Shown: piece by piece, positions 8,655 to 18,157 of the stretch
Position numbering within the stretch: position 1 is the stretch's first letter
Layout: each line of letters starts with the position of its first letter
Source: Gaoshiqia hydrogeniformans
GTDB taxonomy: Bacteria; Bacteroidota; Bacteroidia; Bacteroidales; Prolixibacteraceae
Length of the DNA: 64,000 nucleotides
Direction of reading: 5' to 3'
Assembly (NCBI RefSeq): GCF_049347105.1
Contig: NZ_CP186334.1
Coordinates: 5,580,001-5,644,000 of the forward strand
Position numbers and translations under genes: made by a program
The notes under the pieces: generated by a model
The model's database searches: none
Told to the model about the DNA's origin: nothing
The model's input: the letters and a program-made list of their open reading frames with translations, nothing else

Positions 8655-11288
8655 TTATTTTATCGCGGTGGTTTTTCCTGAAACGAGGAAACGTCCGGAT
8701 ACCGTTCCGGTTGTTTCGGCGTCGGTTCGCCCCGAAAAGCCAGGTTGTTTGCCGCCGACGGCAATGGTAAACCATCCGGGTTCAATCACCCGTTGCTCTT
8801 TTTTGTCAATCATAGACAACTGGCGCGGTTGCAAAGTAAAGCTCACCGTCTTGGTTTCTCCTTTTTTCAGATGAATACGCTCAAAACCTTCCAACTGCCT
8901 TATGGGACGGGGCGTGGTTGCTTTTTCATCGCTCAGATAGAGCTGAATCACCTCGTCGCCGTCGCGGTCGCCGGTGTTCGTTACATCAACCGAAACGGTA
9001 ACCGGCTCTCCCGCATTCACCTTTGAAGGGATTTTCAGGTTTGAATAGGCAAAGGTGGTATAGCTTAAGCCGAAACCAAACGGATATAACGGCTCTTGCC
9101 GAAAATAGCGGTAGGTGCGACCCTCCATGTCATAGTTTTCGAAGTCAGGCAACTGCTCAACCGATTTGTAGTAGGTTACCGGAAGACGTCCGCCCGGGTT
9201 ATAATCGCCAAACAACACATCGGCAATGGCATTTCCGCCTTGCTGCCCCGGATAACCGGCAGTGAGGATCGCCGGCACCTGTTCGGCCGCCCAGTTTACC
9301 GAAAGGGCGCTTCCGTTGATCAAAACCAGTACAACCGGTTTACCGGTAGCGACCACTGCCTGCATCAGTTCAAGCTGGTTTTTGGGCAAGTCGAGGCTGG
9401 TCCGGTCGCCGCTGGAAAAACCTTCCAGTTCGATTTTCATTTCCTCGCCCTCCAACCGCTCATTCAGTCCCAAAACCAACACCACCGCATCGGCATTTTT
9501 TGCGGTTTCAACAGCCTGACCAAGCATATTTTCCTGCGGAACAGCCCATAGCAGGCAGGCTGTGGCATCGCCGTAATAATTTTTGTATTGCACTTCGATG
9601 TGGTAACGCTCCCCGGCTTTCATCTCCACTTTCACCGGCATGATATTGGCATGGTGCTCATGATTTCCGCCGGTTGCCAGCTTACCATCGATTATAATTT
9701 TCATGAATGGCTTTCCCCAGTCGCTTAAATAGTAAGTCCCGGTTTTGGGCGCGCTGATGTAACCGGTCCAGCGAATGCTGAAACTTCCTGTTTCCAGGCG
9801 CGGATCGGGGGTGCCCATATCCCACACAAAGTCGATCCGGTCGTCAACCTGGGTATATAACGGTTCACCTTGCAGCTGATCATTGGCAAAATATTCGCCG
9901 TAAATTCCTTGTTCTCCTTCTTTTGTTTCGAGATAAACCGACGGAATTGTTTTCATAGCCGGAATGCCTTCTGCCAAATCGGTTCCCTGGGCATACAGCA
10001 CGTTAACCTGTGGTTCCAGTTTGTTTTTGATACCTTGCAGCACGGTTACCGGATTGAACGGAATGCCGTTGTAATTTCCCCAAAGCGACTGCACGTCATC
10101 GGCATTTGGCCCGATCACGGCAATGCTTTTTAACTCTTTTGAAAGCGGCAGGATTTGGCCGGTGTTTTTTAGCAGAACAATACTCTCGCGGGCTGCTTCG
10201 CGAGCCAGTTTATCGTGGGCCGGACTATTATTCACCGAGTACGGAATCTGTGCATAGGCGACCCGTTCAACCGGATCGAACATCCCCAGTTTAAAACGGG
10301 CCGTGAACAAGCGCTTTACCGCCACGTCAATTTCCTGTTCGGTAATTAAGCCTTTTTCAACAGCTTCGCCCAAGGCCTTGTAGGCGCTTCCGCAGTTCAG
10401 GTCGCAACCTTGTTTTACGGCCAGTGCAGCCGCCGATGCAGCATCGGGTACAATCTTGTGGTATTTCCAGATATCGGCAATGGCCCCGCAGTCGGACACC
10501 ACGTAACCGTCAAAAGCCCATTGATTTCGCAGGATATCAAACAATGCGGTGCTGGCGCAGGCGGCTTCGCCCCGAAAGCGGTTATAGGCTCCCATCACCG
10601 AATACGCGCCGCCATCGACCACCAGCGTGCGAAAAGCAGGCAGGTAGGTTTCGTGCAGATCGCGTTCGCTGACGTCAACGTCAAACTCGTGCCGAAGCGG
10701 TTCGGGCCCCGAATGTACCGCGTAATGTTTGGCTGTAGCAACCACTTTCAGGTAATCCGAATCGCCGCCCTGCAAACCCAGCACAAATTCTTTTCCCAAC
10801 TGGCCGGTGAGAAAAGGATCTTCTCCATAGGTCTCATGTCCGCGGCCCCATCTCGGATCTCTGAAAATATTAATATTCGGCGACCAGAAAGTCAGTCCCT
10901 GATAAATTCCCCGCTCCCCGCGACGAACAAATTCGTGATGTTTGGCCCGCGCTTCGTCCGAAATTACCGACGCAACCCGGTTGACCAGCCCGGCATTCCA
11001 AGACGCGGCAATTGAAATGGATTGCGGGAAAACCGTGGCATAACCGGCACGCGCCACCCCGTGCAAACATTCGTTCCACCAATTGTATTTGGGGACGCCA
11101 AAACGTTCAATGGCCGGCGATTCATATAATAACTGATCGATTTTCTCCTGAACGGTTAAGCGAGAAACCAAGTCTTCCACCCGTTGGTTCAAGGGTAAAT
11201 CAGGATTTTGAAAAGGGAATTCGTATTGAGCTAGTGCCTGAAAGCTCATGGTTGCCATAAAGGCAAAAATCAGAAATAGGTTTTTCAT
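8655..11288 (-). CDS. GH3 beta-glucosidase/beta-xylosidase with PA14 insert
   Basis: Exo-acting glycosidase removing terminal beta-linked glucose or xylose from oligosaccharides, probably periplasmic. The 877 residues include a signal peptide (MKNLFLIFAFMATMSFQALA), the GH3 (beta/alpha)8 domain (about 30-345), the GH3 alpha/beta sandwich (about 365-445 and 600-720), a PA14 domain inserted at about 460-600 (GIYGEYFANDQLQG, TGYISAPKTGTYYL), and a fibronectin III-like tail (about 760-850). The nucleophile is D266 in VVSDCGAI. The SDC form of that motif is common in the beta-xylosidase branch, so specificity is uncertain; a glucan substrate fits the neighbouring GH16. The start at 11288 begins the signal peptide. 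Confidence 0.9.
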   Translation of the reverse strand: MKNLFLIFAFMATMSFQALAQYEFPFQNPDLPLNQRVEDLVSRLTVQEKIDQLLYESPAIERFGVPKYNWWNECLHGVARAGYATVFPQSISIAASWNAGLVNRVASVISDEARAKHHEFVRRGERGIYQGLTFWSPNINIFRDPRWGRGHETYGEDPFLTGQLGKEFVLGLQGGDSDYLKVVATAKHYAVHSGPEPLRHEFDVDVSERDLHETYLPAFRTLVVDGGAYSVMGAYNRFRGEAACASTALFDILRNQWAFDGYVVSDCGAIADIWKYHKIVPDAASAAALAVKQGCDLNCGSAYKALGEAVEKGLITEQEIDVAVKRLFTARFKLGMFDPVERVAYAQIPYSVNNSPAHDKLAREAARESIVLLKNTGQILPLSKELKSIAVIGPNADDVQSLWGNYNGIPFNPVTVLQGIKNKLEPQVNVLYAQGTDLAEGIPAMKTIPSVYLETKEGEQGIYGEYFANDQLQGEPLYTQVDDRIDFVWDMGTPDPRLETGSFSIRWTGYISAPKTGTYYLSDWGKPFMKIIIDGKLATGGNHEHHANIMPVKVEMKAGERYHIEVQYKNYYGDATACLLWAVPQENMLGQAVETAKNADAVVLVLGLNERLEGEEMKIELEGFSSGDRTSLDLPKNQLELMQAVVATGKPVVLVLINGSALSVNWAAEQVPAILTAGYPGQQGGNAIADVLFGDYNPGGRLPVTYYKSVEQLPDFENYDMEGRTYRYFRQEPLYPFGFGLSYTTFAYSNLKIPSKVNAGEPVTVSVDVTNTGDRDGDEVIQLYLSDEKATTPRPIRQLEGFERIHLKKGETKTVSFTLQPRQLSMIDKKEQRVIEPGWFTIAVGGKQPGFSGRTDAETTGTVSGRFLVSGKTTAIK

Positions 11289-11377
11289 AATAGCTGGTTT
11301 TGTCTGTTCTGTTCTGGTAGGCAAATATAGGAGATTTTCAGGATTTAATCCAAACAAAAATTCCCGGTTATTTGTGA

Positions 11378-12670
11378 TTATTTCTTTCCAACCGCTTCTT
11401 CCAACAGTTGAATGGCCACATACAAAACACCGGCCTCTCCCCTGAAGGTCCCTGACCCCCGGGGTTCATTGTTGATGGAATACCACTCGTAAAAGCCGTC
11501 ATTTTGCATCACCCGTTCGGTCATCGGCAAAAGTTGCGTGTACGCTTCTTCAACAAAACCGTTTTTTACCAGTTGCTGAATCATGCGGCCTCCGAACCAG
11601 GTCCAGTCGCCGCCATTTTGATAGCCGTAAGGGTACATGCCTTTGTTTTTGAAGAAACCTTCGGGATAGGGAGGATAAAGCGTCAGCCCGATGGATGCCG
11701 CACCGGCCAGTTCAACCCGCCGGATCATTTCGTCCAGCGAGGCTTTAATTTCAGGTTTCGAAAGCAGGCCTGCTTCTATCGCGATGGCGGTGCCTCCAAA
11801 ATAATAAATTTCATCTTCGTTAAAATCGTCGGGGAAAGGCGAACCTTCCAAATAAATGTGCGGCCTGAACTTCTGCTGTTTCTCATCCCATAAGTGTTTG
11901 CGCGTATTTTCGAAAACAGCATTTCGCACCGGAGCCCATTTGGTTTTTGCATAGGGAAGCATTTCCATCAGGTTATCCAGCGCAATAATAAACATGGCAT
12001 TATCATAAATATCGATGGCGCGGTGGGTGTTCTCATCCAGGTCGACCCCCCAGTCGTGTTCGGGCTGAACATCGCCCCAATCAGCGGTGGTGGCTCCCCA
12101 TAACAAACCGTATTGAGAAGCATAGCGGTGGTTGATCAAAAAAACCATCGCCTGTTCCAGGCGCTCTGCAACGGCAACACCGTCAATTTTTTCATCCAAA
12201 ACGGCTTGGTCGCCGGTACATTTGATGTATTTGCAAACCGCCTGCACCAGCGAGCTTTCCTGGTCGGTTTCTACCGTGTTTTTATGCCCAGCATATTCCG
12301 GCGCCAGTTCCGAATAGGTAAAATCATACCGGATTACCGTATCCTGACGGGGCGTAAACCCGTCAATGATATTTCCGTCTTTTTCCTGCATGCGAAAAAA
12401 TACGAGCAGGTTTTCCTTCAGTTCAGCGGCATCGTACACTTCGGCGGCCAATTCGATGAACGTGTTGTAGTCGCGGATCCACACTTCGCGATAGCCGTCA
12501 CCTGCATTAAAGCCGGTTTTAATCACCTCAACGGCTTTTAGTTTTGTAAAGGCGATCGATTCGTTTTCTTTTATTTTTTGGGCCAACTCTGGTGTTAAGC
12601 CGGATTTCTTTCCCGGCTGACAAGCCGAAAAAAAGAAGATCAACAGAAACATTAAAACGGGAATACGCAT
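11378..12670 (-). CDS. (alpha/alpha)6-barrel glycosidase-like lipoprotein
   Basis: A 430-residue lipoprotein (signal MRIPVLMFLLIFFF, lipobox FSAC) with the repeating helical pattern of six-hairpin glycosidases. Motifs such as GYREVWIRDYNTFIELAAE, TVETDQESSLVQA and YGYQNGGDWTWFGGRMIQQ resemble the active-site face of neutral invertase, glycogen-debranching and GH63-like enzymes, where the WxRD and NGG(D/S)W segments supply acid residues. I cannot assign a CAZy family. It is set between GH3 and ROK kinase genes (89- and 43-base gaps), pointing to a role in oligosaccharide trimming. An ATG 11 codons upstream is less likely because it would precede the signal peptide. Confidence 0.7.
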   Translation of the reverse strand: MRIPVLMFLLIFFFSACQPGKKSGLTPELAQKIKENESIAFTKLKAVEVIKTGFNAGDGYREVWIRDYNTFIELAAEVYDAAELKENLLVFFRMQEKDGNIIDGFTPRQDTVIRYDFTYSELAPEYAGHKNTVETDQESSLVQAVCKYIKCTGDQAVLDEKIDGVAVAERLEQAMVFLINHRYASQYGLLWGATTADWGDVQPEHDWGVDLDENTHRAIDIYDNAMFIIALDNLMEMLPYAKTKWAPVRNAVFENTRKHLWDEKQQKFRPHIYLEGSPFPDDFNEDEIYYFGGTAIAIEAGLLSKPEIKASLDEMIRRVELAGAASIGLTLYPPYPEGFFKNKGMYPYGYQNGGDWTWFGGRMIQQLVKNGFVEEAYTQLLPMTERVMQNDGFYEWYSINNEPRGSGTFRGEAGVLYVAIQLLEEAVGKK

Positions 12671-12713
12671 ACTCAAACGGATTATAAATGAATAAACAAT
12701 CAACGTAATCCGG

Positions 12714-13655
12714 CTACATGTTTGCCAGACAAGGCGCCACCCGCTCCCAAAAGCCGGTTTCGATCAAACGGGCGCTGCCGATAATAGCAGCAGTTTCTTT
12801 AAGCGCCGACAGTTCGACTTTAATGTCCAGACCTTCTTTCTGCAAGGCCTCGTTCAAGGCCGGCTGAAACAGCGGAAAGGCGTTGGAAATATTTCCGCCG
12901 ATCACCAGCGCCTCCACGTTAAACTTTACAAACCAGGGCTGAAGCAACTCCACCAGTTTCCTGCCGAAGTCGTCGAAAATCGCCTGGGCTTCGGGTTCAC
13001 CGGCGGCAGCCACAGCCACCTCTTTGGCGCCGGTTACCGTCTTTCCGGTGGCTTCCAGGTACCGCGCCACCAAACCGCGGGTTGAAAAATAATCGTCGGC
13101 AATACCCTTCCCGAAAGGTAAATGCCAAACGCATCCCTGATCGGGCACCTCGTCGCCGGCCGTTACCGGCAAACTGTCTTTCAGAAAGGCCGAGCCAAAA
13201 CCTGTCCCAAGCGTGACAGACAAAGAGCGCGATGAGCCTTTGGCCTTGCCTACCCAATCTTCGCCGATCGCAAAGGCTGTTGCATCGTTGATAAAACGGA
13301 CCGGAAGACCGGCAGGCAGCTCCAGGTATTCACGCAGGGCTTTTGGTACATCCAGCCCGTAAATATTTTCATACTTATTGTTTTCGCCTTTAAAAAGCGG
13401 GATTCCTTTTTCATAGTCGAATGGCCCGGGCATAGCAAAACCAATCCCGGCCACCTGCTCAACTCCAACCAGATCAATCGTCTTTTGGATTGTTTTTCCC
13501 CACGATTCAATAATAACCTCTGCCCCGGCATGGTTATCCAGATCATTTTCGGCAAAGGTATCTTTCAGGTAGTTTTGTGTTTCCAGATCGAAAGCGGCGC
13601 TGCTCACGTGGCTCCCGCCAACATCAACGCCAATGGCAATTTTTTTTACATTCAT
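12714..13655 (-). CDS. ROK-family sugar kinase
   Basis: Cytoplasmic kinase expected to phosphorylate a released hexose (glucose, mannose or similar) using ATP. The 313 residues start with the phosphate-binding motif IAIGVDVGGSHV, carry IGFAMPGPFDYEKG and INDATAFAIGE, and a second ATP motif SLSVTLGTGFGSAFL. The usual ROK zinc motif (CxCGxxGCxE) is absent: the matching stretch reads DQGCVWHLPFGKGIADDYF with one cysteine. Many ROK glucokinases need the zinc site, so substrate and fold details may differ. Neighbours are GH92 upstream and the helical glycosidase downstream. A palindrome lies about 40 bases before the start. Confidence 0.8.
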   Translation of the reverse strand: MNVKKIAIGVDVGGSHVSSAAFDLETQNYLKDTFAENDLDNHAGAEVIIESWGKTIQKTIDLVGVEQVAGIGFAMPGPFDYEKGIPLFKGENNKYENIYGLDVPKALREYLELPAGLPVRFINDATAFAIGEDWVGKAKGSSRSLSVTLGTGFGSAFLKDSLPVTAGDEVPDQGCVWHLPFGKGIADDYFSTRGLVARYLEATGKTVTGAKEVAVAAAGEPEAQAIFDDFGRKLVELLQPWFVKFNVEALVIGGNISNAFPLFQPALNEALQKEGLDIKVELSALKETAAIIGSARLIETGFWERVAPCLANM

Positions 13656-13693
13656 CGTCTATAAGTTTATGATCCAGGTTTTATTTTACGGTC

Positions 13694-13709
13694 GTATGTC
13701 TGGACATAC
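13694..13709. promoter_or_regulatory. Palindromic operator candidate upstream of the ROK gene
   Basis: GTATGTC-TG-GACATAC is a perfect 7+7 inverted repeat, 39 bases upstream of the ROK start. Read on the minus strand it sits in TTGTATGTCCAGACATAC, the kind of site used by LacI- or GntR-family sugar regulators. No such regulator is encoded in the window. It suggests a separate start for the ROK-glycosidase-GH3 genes. Confidence 0.5.
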
Positions 13710-13806
13710 AAATATAATTGATCTGGTTTCAGAAAAAAATGAACCGATCAAAAAAGGGCTGATAAAATTCGGAAAGAGAAACCAAATGGATGGCGGGTTA
13801 AAGATT

Positions 13807-13847
13807 TCCGCCAGAGACTTGGTAAGGAGTAGCAAATCTCTGGCGGA
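13807..13847 (-). terminator. Hairpin after GH92
   Basis: Perfect 11-bp stem TCCGCCAGAGA (13807-13817) / TCTCTGGCGGA (13837-13847) with a 19-base loop, 26 bases past the GH92 stop. No U-run follows on the minus strand, so termination may be partial or the hairpin may protect the GH92 mRNA end. Together with the palindrome at 13694 it splits the cluster into two units. Confidence 0.55.
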
Positions 13848-13872
13848 CATTTTATTCTGAAAAAAAGTTCTA

Positions 13873-16161
13873 TTACCGGTTATTTTCTTTTGAAAACGAA
13901 TATGGAAAATCGCTTTCACTAATTCCCCGGTTTTTGTTTGGCTGGTCGCTCATGTTGAAGTTAATTTTAGCGCCTTTCATCAGTTCGGGGTATTTGAAAT
14001 AGTTTTTGCTCCAGGTTTTCCCGTTCAGTTTCACGTCGTGTACAAAGCGGTTCGCGGCATTGTTTTTAGGCGCGCTGATTTCGATGGTTTTGCCGTTTTC
14101 GAGTTTCACGGTGATTTTCTGAAACAGCGGCGCGCCGATTACATACTCGTCGGTTGCCGGAGCCACCGGGTAAAAACCCATTGCCGTGAATACATACCAG
14201 GCCGAGGTCTGCCCGTTATCCTCGTCGCCACAGTAGCCGTCGGCCAGAGGCGTATACAGCCGGTTCATCACTTCGCGCAGCCAGTATTGCGTTTTCCACG
14301 GCTGGCCGGCATAGTTGTACAGGTAAATCATATGCTGGATAGGCTGGTTGCCGTGGGCGTAGTTGCCCATGTTCATGATCTGCATCTCGCGAATTTCGTG
14401 GATCACCTGCCCGTAATACGATTCATCAAAAACCGGCGGCACGATAAAAACCGAATCCAGCATCGTCACAAATTCCTTTTTACCACCCATCAGGTCAATC
14501 AGGCCCTGCACATCGTGGAAAACCGACCAGGTATAGTGCCAGCTGTTTCCTTCGGTAAAAGCATCGCCCCACTTAAACGGGCTGAAAGGAGACTGAAAAG
14601 TGCCGTCTTCGTTACGACCGCGCATGAGTTTGCTTTCCTGGTCGAACACATTTTTGTAATTCATGGCCCGTTTGGCAAAAATACTGATCTCGCTCTCGGG
14701 CTTCCCGAGCGTTTTTCCGAGCTGGTAAACGCAATAATCGGCAAAGGCATATTCGAGCGTACGGGCTACATTTTCATTAACCCCGACGTTATAAGGCACA
14801 TATCCCAGTTTATTGTAATAATCAACACCAAAGCGGCCCACCGAATGCAGCGGTCCTGCGTTTTCCGAGTTTTTCACCACAGCATCCCACAAGGTCTCAA
14901 TGTCGTAGCCGCGCAGGCCTTTCAGGTAAGCGTCGGCAACAATGGTGGCCGAGTTGGAACCGATCATGCAGTCGCGGTGACCGGGGCTGGCCCACTCCGG
15001 GAGCCATCCGCTTTCTTTGTATGTATTGGCCAGGCCCTCCTGGATCTTTTCATTTAGCGAAGGGTACATCAGGTTGAAAAACGGAAACACGGCGCGGAAG
15101 GTGTCCCAAAAACCGTTGTCGGTAAACATATAGCCGGGCAGTACCTGTCCGTTATACGGACTGTAATGTACCACCTGACCTTTTTCGTCGAACTCGTAAA
15201 ACTTGCGTGGAAATAACAATACCCGGTACAGACAGGAATAAAACGTTTTGATCTGGTCGTCGGTTCCGCCTTCAACCGTGATGCGCGAAAGTTCTTCATT
15301 CCAGATCGCTTCACCTTTGTCTTTTACCTCATCAAACGAATCACCGCCCAGTTCATTCAGGTTGCGTTCGGCCTGTTCGTAACTAATAAATGAGGAAGCT
15401 ACGCGGGCATGGATTTTTTCGCCCTTTTTTGTTTTAAACTGAATGGCGGCGCCCACGTGGTTGTCCTGCAGTTCCGTTTTACCCGAAACGACTTCGCCGG
15501 AACTCCAAACTTCGCTGTTGACAAAGGGTTTGTCGAAAACAACCACAAAATAATTTTTGAAGTTCTCGGGCACACCACCGCTGTTACGGGTGGTGTATCC
15601 AATGATTTTGTTTTCTGAAGGGATGAGTTTCACATAGGAGCCCCGGTCGAACGCGTCCACCAGCACCCACGATTGTTCGTTATCGGGGAAGGTGAAGCGA
15701 AAGATGGCCGCCCGTTCGGTCGGGGTGATTTCGGTGACGACATCATAATCAGCCAGATAGACTTTATAATAATGCGGCCTGGCTGTTTCGGCCTTGTGCG
15801 AAAACCAGCTGGCGCGGTCTTCTCCCTTGATCTTCAGATCGCCGGTACCTGGAAACAGCGAGAACTGGCCGTAATCGTTGATCCACGGGCTGGGCTGGTG
15901 GGTCTGTTTGAAGCCCTGGATTTTATTGGCACCATAGGCGTACACCCAACCGTCGCCCATTTTTGCGGTTTGCGGCGTCCAGAAGTTCATGCCCCAGGGC
16001 AAAGCAATCGCCGGGTACGTGTTCCCGTTCGACAGCTTAAATTCAGAATCGGTGCCCATCAGCGTGTTCACGTAATCGACAGGCTTAAACTGTTGCGCCC
16101 GGACAGCTTGAAAGGAAATAGATAAAAGAAATGCAAATAGGAAGTTTAATTTTCTACTCAT
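13873..16161 (-). CDS. GH92 exo-alpha-mannosidase, secreted
   Basis: Calcium-dependent inverting exo-alpha-mannosidase acting on alpha-mannose at the ends of N-glycans or mannans. The 762-residue protein has a signal peptide (MSRKLNFLFAFLLSISFQAVRAQ), an N-terminal beta-sandwich beginning VDYVNTLMGTDSEFKLSNGN, and a C-terminal (alpha/alpha)6 barrel. Typical GH92 stretches include GFKQTHQPSPWINDYG, PGHRDCMIGSNSA, GNQPIQHMIYLY and CGDEDNGQTSAWYVF, the last holding acidic catalytic and calcium residues. Length is normal. It lies 376 bases downstream of SusD2 behind a terminator, so it probably has its own promoter. Linkage preference cannot be read from the sequence. Confidence 0.92.
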   Translation of the reverse strand: MSRKLNFLFAFLLSISFQAVRAQQFKPVDYVNTLMGTDSEFKLSNGNTYPAIALPWGMNFWTPQTAKMGDGWVYAYGANKIQGFKQTHQPSPWINDYGQFSLFPGTGDLKIKGEDRASWFSHKAETARPHYYKVYLADYDVVTEITPTERAAIFRFTFPDNEQSWVLVDAFDRGSYVKLIPSENKIIGYTTRNSGGVPENFKNYFVVVFDKPFVNSEVWSSGEVVSGKTELQDNHVGAAIQFKTKKGEKIHARVASSFISYEQAERNLNELGGDSFDEVKDKGEAIWNEELSRITVEGGTDDQIKTFYSCLYRVLLFPRKFYEFDEKGQVVHYSPYNGQVLPGYMFTDNGFWDTFRAVFPFFNLMYPSLNEKIQEGLANTYKESGWLPEWASPGHRDCMIGSNSATIVADAYLKGLRGYDIETLWDAVVKNSENAGPLHSVGRFGVDYYNKLGYVPYNVGVNENVARTLEYAFADYCVYQLGKTLGKPESEISIFAKRAMNYKNVFDQESKLMRGRNEDGTFQSPFSPFKWGDAFTEGNSWHYTWSVFHDVQGLIDLMGGKKEFVTMLDSVFIVPPVFDESYYGQVIHEIREMQIMNMGNYAHGNQPIQHMIYLYNYAGQPWKTQYWLREVMNRLYTPLADGYCGDEDNGQTSAWYVFTAMGFYPVAPATDEYVIGAPLFQKITVKLENGKTIEISAPKNNAANRFVHDVKLNGKTWSKNYFKYPELMKGAKINFNMSDQPNKNRGISESDFPYSFSKENNR

Positions 16162-16480
16162 GGTTGTTCGTCGATATAGGTTAATTTAATACAATATCAG
16201 GTTTATTAACAGGAAATTAAAAACACAAAATCCTTCCACTGACGATGAATTTCCTTCCCTGAAAGGAAGGCCCAATATACACAAAGTTCTGTTTTTCCTT
16301 CATCTGTTAAATTCCTTTAGCAGCTTCAAAAAATTGTTTGCACACCGCATCGGAAAGATCGTTTATACCTTTGTTTATATACAACCAACAGGAGGAAAAC
16401 TCACACATTAAGGAAAATTTTCAGATAATGTCCACCTGAAAAGTCGCCATTCATCCTTTTACTTTCATTAATAAAAACGG
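16162..16480. promoter_or_regulatory. Promoter region of the GH92 gene, no gene seen
   Basis: An A+T-rich stretch between the SusD2 terminator and the GH92 start. It holds a short hairpin, CCTTCC-CTGAAA-GGAAGG at 16253-16270. No exact TAnnTTTG box was found on the minus strand. This is where the promoter and any operator of GH92 should lie. Confidence 0.35.
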
Positions 16481-16514
16481 AAAAAGCCCGAAAGTTTAAG
16501 TACTCCCGGGCTTT
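16481..16514 (-). terminator. Terminator after SusD2
   Basis: Stem AAAGCCCG (16483-16490) / CGGGCTTT (16507-16514) with a 16-base loop, followed on the minus strand by two further T residues. It begins 23 bases past the SusD2 stop and separates FecR2-SusC2-SusD2 from GH92. Confidence 0.7.
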
Positions 16515-16537
16515 CGGATTATCTAATTGGTTTAGGA

Positions 16538-18136
16538 TTATTCATAGTTTGGATTCTGAACCAGCGACGGATTCCGTTGCATCTCGTTATCCGAGATCGG
16601 CCATACCAAATGTTTCTCCTGGAATGTTTGTCCCCAGGGATTTGTAGCGCCAACCACATCAACAAATGTAACCACTCCCGGGTTAGCATCGCTGGTAACC
16701 GGATATTTCCGGGTACGCTGAATATCTTCCCAGGTACGGAAATCATACACCAGTTCCCGCATCCTTTCGATCCAAACCTGCTGAATGAAGGCATCTTTAG
16801 ACAAACCGCCCAGTGAAGTTTCAATTTCAGCGCGCGGCGTTGTGGTATAAGCTCTCACACGCACGTCGGTCAGGTATTTAATCGCTTCGGTTGTCACCCC
16901 TTCAGACTGGGCAATGGCTTCGGCTGCAATCAGCAAAAGTTCGGCATAGCGGTAAATGGTAAAATCTTTCCCGCACTGGCCGGTATTTAGCGCCGCATCT
17001 TCGTCGTACCACACCCATGCACCCGGCGTTTTATCGTCGGCAAATACCTGGGTGACCTGCTGGCCATCTTTTTCGTAAGTATAGGAATACTGGAAAAACT
17101 GCTGATGCTGAGCACGCAGGTCTTTGGTTTTATCGTACACATTCATATACTGCTTAACCGGGCGATAGGCATTGTTGGTAATGGAATACTTCAGTACGCC
17201 CCAAGTCGAAGCCACATTCGGCAAGCTGGTCTGTACCCGTCCATTGTTCGTAGCAATACTCGATTCAAACTCGTAGGTATAAATGTATTCCGCATTGTTG
17301 TCCTGTGTACGAATCTGGTTGTACGCGCTCCCAAGTAAATGATCGGTATGGGTCAGCAGGGAATGTTTTCCCCGGGTAATCACGTTTCTGGCGGCAGTAG
17401 CTGCATCGGCATAATTATCGGCCAAAACCGGATAACCGCTCATAACCAAATAGACATGAGCTAAAACCGTTTCAGCCGTATTTTTGGTGATGCGATGTCC
17501 GTTGCTGGTGAATGCAACATCAGGTAATCCGGTAATGGCATCTTTCAGGTCTGTAATAATCTGTGCATACACGACCGAAGCCGATTCACGGGCTACATAC
17601 AAATCGCTCAGCGATTCATAGGGTTCCAGAATAAAGGGTACATTCCCAAAGAATTTCACCAGATAAAAATAGTTGAATGCCCTAAAAAATTTGGCCTCTG
17701 CCATCAGCGAGTTTCTCTGCGAATCAGTTAAATCAGGGGTTGAAGGAATGTATTTAATCGCAGTATTTGCCCTTGAAATTGCTCCGTAAGCGCCATCCCA
17801 TACGCCATCCATCGATCCGGCGATATTCTTGCTGGTGATTGATAATTTCTGGCTGTAGTCGGCAATCACTTCCTGTCCTTTATATTCGTTATCGAAGAAA
17901 CCGGAAAGGTAACCGCCATGCGACGCTGTTTGAGGCATATAAACGCCACCGTTGGCGTAGAAAGAAGGAGCGCCTGTCCGGTACAGAGCGTTCACAGCGC
18001 TGGTTGCATGAGCCGGAGCCGAGAAATACTGGTCAGTACTCATTTCACTTCTGGGTTCTTCATCCAGGAAATCGCTGCATGACATGAAAATGCCCAGTGT
18101 AACCGTAAAAATTAATCCAAATATTATTCTTTTCAT
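16538..18136 (-). CDS. SusD/RagB-family glycan-binding lipoprotein
   Basis: Surface lipoprotein partner of SusC2. The 532 residues start MKRIIFGLIFTVTLGIFMSC, a lipoprotein signal ending in cysteine, then SDFLDEEPRSEMSTDQYF, the classic SusD N-terminal pattern. The N-terminal SusD-like domain (about 20-230) includes FFRAFNYFYLVKFFGNVPF, and the RagB/SusD C-terminal domain (about 290-532) ends LVWPISDNEMQRNPSLVQN, a near-invariant family ending. The start five codons inside the longest frame is chosen because it begins the signal peptide. It lies 21 bases after SusC2. The ligand is unknown; GH92 next door hints at mannose-rich glycans. Confidence 0.93.
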   Translation of the reverse strand: MKRIIFGLIFTVTLGIFMSCSDFLDEEPRSEMSTDQYFSAPAHATSAVNALYRTGAPSFYANGGVYMPQTASHGGYLSGFFDNEYKGQEVIADYSQKLSITSKNIAGSMDGVWDGAYGAISRANTAIKYIPSTPDLTDSQRNSLMAEAKFFRAFNYFYLVKFFGNVPFILEPYESLSDLYVARESASVVYAQIITDLKDAITGLPDVAFTSNGHRITKNTAETVLAHVYLVMSGYPVLADNYADAATAARNVITRGKHSLLTHTDHLLGSAYNQIRTQDNNAEYIYTYEFESSIATNNGRVQTSLPNVASTWGVLKYSITNNAYRPVKQYMNVYDKTKDLRAQHQQFFQYSYTYEKDGQQVTQVFADDKTPGAWVWYDEDAALNTGQCGKDFTIYRYAELLLIAAEAIAQSEGVTTEAIKYLTDVRVRAYTTTPRAEIETSLGGLSKDAFIQQVWIERMRELVYDFRTWEDIQRTRKYPVTSDANPGVVTFVDVVGATNPWGQTFQEKHLVWPISDNEMQRNPSLVQNPNYE

Positions 18137-18157
18137 TTCTGTTCGATTCAAAGGTTA

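Noticed and set aside
14038..15057. 339-codon open frame on the plus strand
   Set aside because: It lies antisense to the GH92 gene and its protein shows no family motif; it is a shadow caused by codon bias.
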